Of a stretch of DNA of 5,256 nucleotides, positions 1 to 5,256 are shown in pieces (position 1 is the first letter of the stretch; every line of letters starts with the position of its first letter). The notes under the pieces were generated by a model. That model made no database searches. It was not told the origin of the DNA and saw only the letters and a program-made list of their open reading frames with translations. Where the stretch lies: positions 1-5,256 of the forward strand of contig DAOUUM010000243.1 of the NCBI GenBank assembly GCA_030668165.1, read 5' to 3'. Source of the DNA: Candidatus Heimdallarchaeota archaeon. GTDB taxonomy: Archaea; Asgardarchaeota; Heimdallarchaeia; Heimdallarchaeales; Kariarchaeaceae. The position numbers and the translations under genes are program-made.

Positions 1-9
1 AAAATCAAT

Positions 10-2280
10 ATGTTCAATATTGATCTTAATCTGCGTCAGCAGTTCTTCATTGATACTAAATCAAGACCGATGTGTGCCTGTCATATTTCTGTCAAAAAAC
101 CTGCAACAATTAGGAAATATGTTGAGGGCTGGAAGGATATCGAATTCGCTAGGGGAGTTTTAGAACTGGTATCGATTGATGTGATGGAAGATGTTGCCAA
201 TATTGATTACAAATTGCCAGATCTTGATATTGTGGAGATTGACATAGTAATTGATAGCAAGACATCCTTCCCCACATATAATGATAGATTGAGAAAAATC
301 ACACTGAAACACAAGAGATATAGAACCTATGCCGATTATGAAGGAGTTGAAGATCCACAGGCGCTTCAGGAATTGCAATCAATTGAGATTAATGGAACTG
401 AGAGGCAGATCCTAATCCATTTATTACGTCATATTCACTCGATCGATCCTGATTTTCTAGAAATAAAAAAGGGAGATAAATTCAACTTGAATTATCTTGC
501 AAAGAGGGCTAAAATCCAGGGCTTATCCCATGTATTCATACTGGGTAGACTGAATATTCCTGTCTATCCAAGAAAACAGCAAGAAGGACAGACATATATG
601 ACCTATGGTCAAGTTATGCATAAGGATCAGGCCTGGTATTTACCCGGTAGGATCCATCTTGATATCCATAATTCCTTTTTTTTGCATGACTCCGGTTATG
701 AGGGATTAATCGAATTATCACGTATGAGTGGAGCTCCTCCTGTTAGGGTGTCTCGTGCATCTATTGGAACTGTCCTCACAGGAATTCAGATGATTGAAAA
801 TGCAGAGGTTAATGCATTAATACCACCCAACAAGGCCAGAGGAGAGCAGTTCAAGGATACTGAGAAATTATTGGTCTCTGATAATGGAGGTCTGATCTAT
901 GAGGCCAGGCCTGGTGTTTATACTGGGGTTTGGATCATTGATTTCACCAGTTTGTATCCATTTATTATGATGAAGCACAATATTGGATCTGAAACAGTCC
1001 TTTGCGAACATGACACATGTAAACTTCCAAAAAATGCAATCAAGCCGATTGTTTTTGGCGATTATCAGCATCCCCGGGAGTACAAAATTGCAGAAACTCA
1101 TGATCCAAACTACTATTATGACAAATCTAAGCTCTACCATCGCCCTTATGAGTATGATAACATAGTTCCGGAGGTTGATTACCACATTTGCACAAAGAGA
1201 GTATCAGTAATCACAAGATCCATGGATTTCATTTTAAGAAAACGGGTGCATCTCAAGAAATTGAAGAAGCTGCCAATCCACCAATTACGCAAATCACGTT
1301 ACAAGCACATAGATAGTGCTATGAAGTGGATTTTAGTTGCATCATTCGGATATTTGGGTTTCAAGAACGCTCGCTGGGGATCGATCGAGTCGCACCAGGC
1401 CGTAACTGCCTATGCCCGCAGATATCTGCTGCAGGGCAAGTTAACTGCAGATAAATTTGGTTTTAATGTTATCGGGGGCATCGTAGATAGTCTATTCCTG
1501 CAACCTAGATCGGAAGAGTATGATACCCAAGAGAATATGGATGCCTTGCTCGCAGCAATTGAAAAAAATACTCAGATTCCTGTTGATTGTGAGGGAAGAT
1601 TCCAATGGTTGGTATTTTGTAATGTGAAGGATTTTTCGGGAGTAAGTGCATTGAACCGTTACTTTGGTTATTTTGATCATGATGAATTTCGACTTCGGGG
1701 TATTCGTCATAGACAGCGTCGAGCTACTATCCTTGAGAAGGAGTTTCAAGAAGCGATCCTGGATCTTTTTAAACAGACAAACACAGTTGATGAATTCAGG
1801 AGAACGATTCCAATTGCAGCTCAATTGCTGGAAGAATGGAAAGATAAACTAAGAAGGATGGAAATAAATCCATTTGATCTGATTATTAAACTAAAATCTG
1901 GCAAGGGATCTGGCAATTACAAAGCAGTAAATACACACCAAGCAATTGTTACCGGGGAATACCAGCTAAAGGGAAATATACTGGAAGCTGGTGAGAACAT
2001 GTTATACCTTGTAAAAAATGATAAGGCATATGGTTCAAGAAGAATAACCATAGGGCCAGAAGTTAATGATGATAGTGTGTATGATGTTGATTGGTATATC
2101 ATCTCACTTGAGAGAGCTTTTCTTGAGTTATTGGAAGCACCACAATGGCAATTTTTTGGAGAGATCAGATATGATGGTAAGAAATACCGAAAAAAGACCA
2201 AGATAGCTGATTTTGAATGGGTTGGTGACGATAATAAGAAGATTGCAGAGGATAAGTTAGATCTCAATACCTATTTCTAA
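10..2280 (+). CDS. Divergent archaeal family B DNA polymerase, PolB2-like, with degenerate active site
   Basis: Family B polymerase-like protein, probably acting on DNA in repair or damage tolerance rather than bulk replication (inference). Seen: an exonuclease-like domain (about 74-175); motif A at 311-320 (DFTSLYPFIM); finger residues R412 and K416; motif B around K439 reading KxxxVAxFG instead of KxxxNSxYG, followed by GYLGFKNARWG; motif C at 489-494 (GGIVDS instead of YGDTDS); a KKRYxG-like NRYFG at 549-553; and a thumb ending near YDVDWY (691-696). The metal-binding aspartates D311 and D493 remain, while the exonuclease acids look lost. PolB2 proteins are known for such altered motifs, and a crenarchaeal member is, as I recall, reported to be active. 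The ORF is open to the window edge with no upstream stop, so ATG at 10 is only the first visible start. The segment before Exo I (about 77 residues) is shorter than in Pfu-type enzymes. The C-terminus resembles a PCNA-binding tail. Family assignment is firm; the PolB2 label is likely. Confidence 0.85.
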   Translation: MFNIDLNLRQQFFIDTKSRPMCACHISVKKPATIRKYVEGWKDIEFARGVLELVSIDVMEDVANIDYKLPDLDIVEIDIVIDSKTSFPTYNDRLRKITLKHKRYRTYADYEGVEDPQALQELQSIEINGTERQILIHLLRHIHSIDPDFLEIKKGDKFNLNYLAKRAKIQGLSHVFILGRLNIPVYPRKQQEGQTYMTYGQVMHKDQAWYLPGRIHLDIHNSFFLHDSGYEGLIELSRMSGAPPVRVSRASIGTVLTGIQMIENAEVNALIPPNKARGEQFKDTEKLLVSDNGGLIYEARPGVYTGVWIIDFTSLYPFIMMKHNIGSETVLCEHDTCKLPKNAIKPIVFGDYQHPREYKIAETHDPNYYYDKSKLYHRPYEYDNIVPEVDYHICTKRVSVITRSMDFILRKRVHLKKLKKLPIHQLRKSRYKHIDSAMKWILVASFGYLGFKNARWGSIESHQAVTAYARRYLLQGKLTADKFGFNVIGGIVDSLFLQPRSEEYDTQENMDALLAAIEKNTQIPVDCEGRFQWLVFCNVKDFSGVSALNRYFGYFDHDEFRLRGIRHRQRRATILEKEFQEAILDLFKQTNTVDEFRRTIPIAAQLLEEWKDKLRRMEINPFDLIIKLKSGKGSGNYKAVNTHQAIVTGEYQLKGNILEAGENMLYLVKNDKAYGSRRITIGPEVNDDSVYDVDWYIISLERAFLELLEAPQWQFFGEIRYDGKKYRKKTKIADFEWVGDDNKKIAEDKLDLNTYF
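2254..2277 (+). other. Candidate PCNA-interacting (PIP-box-like) C-terminal tail of the polymerase
   Basis: The last eight residues, 749-756, read KLDLNTYF. Against the PIP consensus Q-x-x-hydrophobic-x-x-aromatic-aromatic, L752 sits in the hydrophobic position and Y755-F756 form the terminal aromatic pair. The leading Gln is replaced by Lys. Archaeal polymerases and clamp-loader subunits often carry such motifs at their extreme C-terminus, preceded by a charged flexible stretch as here (DDNKKIAEDK, 740-749). The match is short and could be chance. Confidence 0.4.
2277..2280. other. Overlapping convergent stop codons
   Basis: The bases CTAA serve both genes. TAA at 2278-2280 ends the polymerase on the + strand, and TAG read from 2279 to 2277 ends the HEAT-repeat gene on the - strand. 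The genes therefore overlap by 4 bp with no intergenic space. No hairpin or strong T-run follows either stop in its own direction within the first few dozen bases, so each transcript probably ends inside the opposite gene and gives antisense 3' overlap (inference). Confidence 0.9.
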
Positions 2281-5252
2281 AAATCAAAATCAAGTGGTGG
2301 TTTAGAACTTATACGGGCCCTCTCAAGCTCATCAAGAAGTCCCACATCCTTTTCCAGATTAAGAGCCTTATCAATAGCAGTTCTACCTCTTTTGGCTATT
2401 TTGAAACTGGGCACTGCAACACAGATAATGGTAATTCCATCATAGGCAGTTTTACGAATTCCAACAAGTGAATTATTAGCAGCTTGCAATAATTTGGTAT
2501 ACAGTTTGTTAAGTGCATTATGAACATCTTTTGTTGGTTCTCGTGACTTGGATAGTTTTGACATTCCGGATTCCAGAGTTTTCAATGCACTCTGTCTAGT
2601 TGTCAATAATTCATTGGAGAAACCTTCGTTTATATAATTGAATATCCTAGGTAAAAGGAGAATTCTCTTCTTTGCAATTATTGTGAGTGCGTCATAGATT
2701 GAGGCCTGAATGGGGCTCTCCACCCTATTAACATATTTACCCAACTTAGGCAAAATATAATCAGCTGCATCTCGTGATTTATTTATCATCCATTGCAATG
2801 CATCAAGACCTGCATCACGAATCACACCTGTTGAATCTGTCAAAATTAAGATTGCATCATCTCGAACCTCGTTTTGAAGTTCTTTTCTTGCTTTGCTAGC
2901 GGTGAAGAGACCATTAAATGCAGCCAATCTCACCTGCCAATCCCGATCACCAAGTAGGGGTTTCAAACTTGCAAATATCTCAGATGTGTATTGTCTGTCA
3001 ACACTGGCAATGAAACCTAACGCCTCAATAGCAGCTAATTGTACTTTGAAGCTCTCGTCATTCTTGGCATTTTTTATCCTACGATAAACTGCTTTGGAAA
3101 GTGAGGGATTTGCATTCACACAAATTCCAAGAGTACTGATAGCAATTTCTCTGACCTCTGCACTTGGATGTGACATGTTATTCTCCACAATCTGGTAAAT
3201 CTGCTCAGTTAGTGATTGTTGTAATGCAGCGATATCTGAAAAAATTTCAAATAATTCAACTCTGACAATATCAGTGCTTGATTCAGCTGCTGGTTGAATT
3301 AAATTGAAAATATCTATGTCAAAGTCTCCTAACCTCACAATGGATCGAATTACATCCAAGGCACCCAATAGTGCGATCCCTCTTAAATTCTCAAATTTCT
3401 CACTCAATATTGTATATACATAGTCGATATTTTCAGGATTACTCTCAATTTCTTTGCGTAGTGCCTCAAATGCTATCTTCTGTATATCTTCGGACTCGTC
3501 ATCAAGTCCCCGTAGGATTAGTTCCAATACCTCTTCATCTATTCCTTCACTAAATTCTGCTATATTCATTAGAATAAGGAAACTATTTTTTCTGAACTCC
3601 TTATCAGGGTTCTGTACACCAAGAGCTACCTGATCCAATAAATCAATAGACAATCCGGGATCCCCTCGAATAATTGCTCTGATACCTCTGATCAAATTGT
3701 TTATTTTATCAGGATTTCCCGTGGAAATTTGAATACCAAGAGTAGCGATTGCCATATGCCCGACATCACTACTATCCCTGGCCACCCGATTGAAAAATCG
3801 ATTGATAGCATCCAAAGAGCTCTGATTATTTGTTTTCTGGATAATTCTTATCAGAAATGACAACACAAATGATCGGTATGCTGCTTCTTTGATAATCAAT
3901 CTCTGAAGAGCAAGGCTTGAATCCCAAGCAACTACAGAATCTGGATCTGAAATCTTATTTGCGAGTAATTCAATTAAATTCTCCTTTTCCACTTCTGAAT
4001 AAAATTTGATTTGATTACTCAAACATCTAACTGCATAAATTCTTGCTCCATTATATGGGGATTCAAAAGCCAACTTGGTTAATGCCAAGTAGTCCCTATC
4101 CAGCCTTTCAAGCTTCAATATAATTATATGTAAAACTTGAGCAGCAGCAACCTGTACTGATTCATTGCCTTTTTCAAGACTTTCTCGTATGATACCTTTA
4201 AGAGAATCAGCTTGTCTGGGGTCTTTTTGAATTATTTTAGCCAGTTCTTGAAGATAATTTTCTATCGATTTATCAGATCTTAACTTGTGATATATGAATA
4301 GATAACCCTCAATATCAGGAGTCCCGTCATCTAAAGTATAAAAATTGGGAATTTCTTTAATTAATCTTTTCTCTGCCGTAGCAGGGGTAATTTTTAGTAT
4401 AATGATCGCAGTAATTATTAGAACAAAGTTCTGGATGGCCAATAATGCTGCTGTTAATTGTCTATGTTCGGAAAGACCTATCGAATCTAGTACCCCGACT
4501 GAATTTTCCTGACCAATAAATACCTCTAGTGATGCAGATAATATAATACCTAGGAAGACAAAAACAGGTAAAAATAATTGGAATATAGAAACCTTAAATC
4601 CAGATTCGGTCCATACTTCCTTAATCTCTTTAGTGCTACCTCTTGCTTTGTTGAATAGCACTAAAAAAAGTGTCGCAAGGCCAATTGTCCCGGAAGCTTC
4701 AACAAGACCAAATCCCATTAATAATCCACGAACACCAAAATACGCGGTTGTGATCAGTGCTTGTATGGCAATTAAAACCAATAATAATCCCCCCGTTTCA
4801 AACCGCATCTTGCGTAAAGAAATTTTTGGGGCTCCCAACTTTTTAAGATCTCTGAATGGTCTTCTGATCAACCTTAACCTAATAAGATCTTCCCCAAAAC
4901 CCACACCCGCTAGGGCAGAAATTGATATTAAAGGTGGTATCAAAGCCCATAGTAATATCGCAATTGCTAAGTCGAGATTGAATAAGTTAACAAATATATA
5001 TACCGGAAAAACGAATGCCACTAAATAAGCAAGAATTGAAGTGATGAATGGAGATTTGAATATTCCGACAAAGAATTCAAGGATCCTTTCAATAATAAAC
5101 TCACTGGGAATGCTTGATTGCTCACCAGGTTGAGTTAAGAACAAGCCCTGGAAAAATGGAAAAATGTATAGGAATCCTATGAGAACCATCATTAGATAAA
5201 TTGGTACGTTATGAACCTGAGTATTTACCGAACCTGCTCCAAACAAATTCAA
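2277..5252 (-). CDS. Multi-pass membrane protein with long cytosolic HEAT-repeat solenoid, function unknown
   Basis: Probable integral membrane scaffold or adaptor; I do not recognise a named family. About seven hydrophobic helices are visible: roughly 17-39, 67-90, 92-119, 153-175, 177-200, 222-245 and 266-288. The Arg/Lys-rich loop 122-150 and the loop 202-220 suggest, by the positive-inside rule, an outside N-terminus and a cytosolic C-terminus. After a helical linker (289-360) comes an alpha-solenoid of about 15 HEAT-type repeats (365-970), ending in an acidic-aromatic tail, PPLDFDF. HEAT arrays bind proteins or nucleic acids, and no catalytic motif is seen. The start is uncertain: the first listed codon at 5252 is TTG, the frame stays open to the window edge, and the first ATGs (M21, M22) fall inside the first membrane helix, so the true start is TTG at 5252 or beyond the window. 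The gene overlaps the convergent polymerase gene by 4 bp. The existence of the gene is secure; its role is unknown. Confidence 0.85.
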   Translation of the reverse strand: MNLFGAGSVNTQVHNVPIYLMMVLIGFLYIFPFFQGLFLTQPGEQSSIPSEFIIERILEFFVGIFKSPFITSILAYLVAFVFPVYIFVNLFNLDLAIAILLWALIPPLISISALAGVGFGEDLIRLRLIRRPFRDLKKLGAPKISLRKMRFETGGLLLVLIAIQALITTAYFGVRGLLMGFGLVEASGTIGLATLFLVLFNKARGSTKEIKEVWTESGFKVSIFQLFLPVFVFLGIILSASLEVFIGQENSVGVLDSIGLSEHRQLTAALLAIQNFVLIITAIIILKITPATAEKRLIKEIPNFYTLDDGTPDIEGYLFIYHKLRSDKSIENYLQELAKIIQKDPRQADSLKGIIRESLEKGNESVQVAAAQVLHIIILKLERLDRDYLALTKLAFESPYNGARIYAVRCLSNQIKFYSEVEKENLIELLANKISDPDSVVAWDSSLALQRLIIKEAAYRSFVLSFLIRIIQKTNNQSSLDAINRFFNRVARDSSDVGHMAIATLGIQISTGNPDKINNLIRGIRAIIRGDPGLSIDLLDQVALGVQNPDKEFRKNSFLILMNIAEFSEGIDEEVLELILRGLDDESEDIQKIAFEALRKEIESNPENIDYVYTILSEKFENLRGIALLGALDVIRSIVRLGDFDIDIFNLIQPAAESSTDIVRVELFEIFSDIAALQQSLTEQIYQIVENNMSHPSAEVREIAISTLGICVNANPSLSKAVYRRIKNAKNDESFKVQLAAIEALGFIASVDRQYTSEIFASLKPLLGDRDWQVRLAAFNGLFTASKARKELQNEVRDDAILILTDSTGVIRDAGLDALQWMINKSRDAADYILPKLGKYVNRVESPIQASIYDALTIIAKKRILLLPRIFNYINEGFSNELLTTRQSALKTLESGMSKLSKSREPTKDVHNALNKLYTKLLQAANNSLVGIRKTAYDGITIICVAVPSFKIAKRGRTAIDKALNLEKDVGLLDELERARISSKPPLDFDF
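2343..4160 (-). repeat. Protein-level HEAT-repeat array (about 15 units, mostly 37 residues)
   Basis: A recurring pattern x-hydrophobic-R/Q-x-x-A-x-x-x-L starts at residues 365, 402, 440, about 496, 552, 589, 622, 662, 699, 736, 773, 810, 847, 884 and 931 of the membrane protein. Clear examples are EVREIAISTL (699), KVQLAAIEAL (736), QVRLAAFNGL (773) and VIRDAGLDAL (810). Six consecutive starts from 662 to 847, and then 884, are spaced exactly 37 residues apart. Residues 450-550 are irregular, and a loop of about 10 residues is added before the last unit. The repeats have diverged in sequence, and I did not see them as DNA repeats. Confidence 0.8.
4389..5204 (-). other. N-terminal membrane domain, about seven transmembrane helices
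   Basis: Residues 17-288 of the HEAT-repeat protein are dominated by long hydrophobic stretches separated by short loops. Basic residues concentrate in the loops after helix 3 (RLRLIRRPFRDLKK, 125-138) and helix 5 (201-220) and just after helix 7. These sides are therefore predicted to be cytosolic. The loop 246-265 between helices 6 and 7 is less basic and predicted to be outside. No transporter or receptor signature was recognised. The helix count is by eye and could be off by one, with 51-66 a possible amphipathic helix lying on the membrane. Confidence 0.7.
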
Positions 5253-5256
5253 AACT

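Noticed and set aside
676..683. Run of eight T in the polymerase gene, possible slippage site or internal terminator
   Set aside because: The reading frame is intact through it and the protein aligns to the family on both sides, so there is no sign of a frameshift. A T-run alone is weak evidence for termination inside a gene.
2190..2195. Six A on the + strand (T-run on the - strand) about 80 bases past the HEAT gene stop, as a possible archaeal terminator
   Set aside because: It is short, has no second T-run nearby, and is explained by Lys codons (KKYRKK) of the polymerase.
1492..2267. Two open frames of 110 and 116 codons on the - strand
   Set aside because: Both sit inside the polymerase gene, whose motifs confirm the + strand frame. 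They show no recognisable domain.
10..2280. Self-replicating mobile element (casposon or virus) suggested by a family B polymerase
   Set aside because: No integrase, terminal repeats, capsid or terminal protein gene is visible, and the degenerate motifs fit cellular PolB2 better. The window is too short on the left side to exclude an element entirely.
2280..2301. PPLDFDF tail of the HEAT protein as a second PCNA-binding motif
   Set aside because: The aromatic residues are not adjacent and the spacing from Leu is wrong for the PIP consensus.
4633..5028. 131-codon open frame on the + strand
   Set aside because: It lies wholly antisense to the membrane domain of the - strand gene, and its translation shows no recognisable domain. 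It is best explained as a shadow of the hydrophobic codons.

Overview
The window holds two long protein genes that face each other tail to tail and fill it almost completely. The base composition is AT-rich and similar in both genes. The first gene encodes a family B DNA polymerase-like protein of archaeal type. The second encodes a membrane-anchored HEAT-repeat protein. This pairing suggests an archaeon. An uncultured lineage rich in HEAT-repeat proteins, such as an Asgard group, is possible, but that is a low-confidence inference because no taxonomic marker such as rRNA is present.

Left part (about 1-2280, + strand): a 756-residue polymerase with a recognisable family B layout (exonuclease-like domain, palm, fingers, thumb). 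Its active-site signatures are degenerate. The exonuclease acid residues appear replaced, motif B has lost its Asn and Tyr, and motif C reads GGIVDS instead of YGDTDS. The two aspartates expected to hold the catalytic metals (D311 and D493) remain. This pattern fits the divergent archaeal PolB2 group better than a replicative PolB1 or PolB3. The last eight residues resemble a sliding-clamp (PCNA) binding tail.

Right part (2277-5252, - strand): a 991-residue protein with about seven membrane helices in its first 290 residues, followed by a cytosolic solenoid of about 15 HEAT-type repeats. Many of the repeats are spaced exactly 37 residues apart. It has no recognisable enzyme motif and is probably a scaffold or adaptor at the membrane.

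The two stop codons overlap (TAA on +, TAG on -, sharing 4 bp), so there is no intergenic terminator and the transcripts probably run into each other. Both genes are open at their 5' sides to the window edges, so neither promoter nor true start can be confirmed. Nothing in the window shows that the two products work together. Convergent genes are not an operon. No RNA genes, mobile elements, CRISPR arrays or stretches of 300 bases without a gene were seen.
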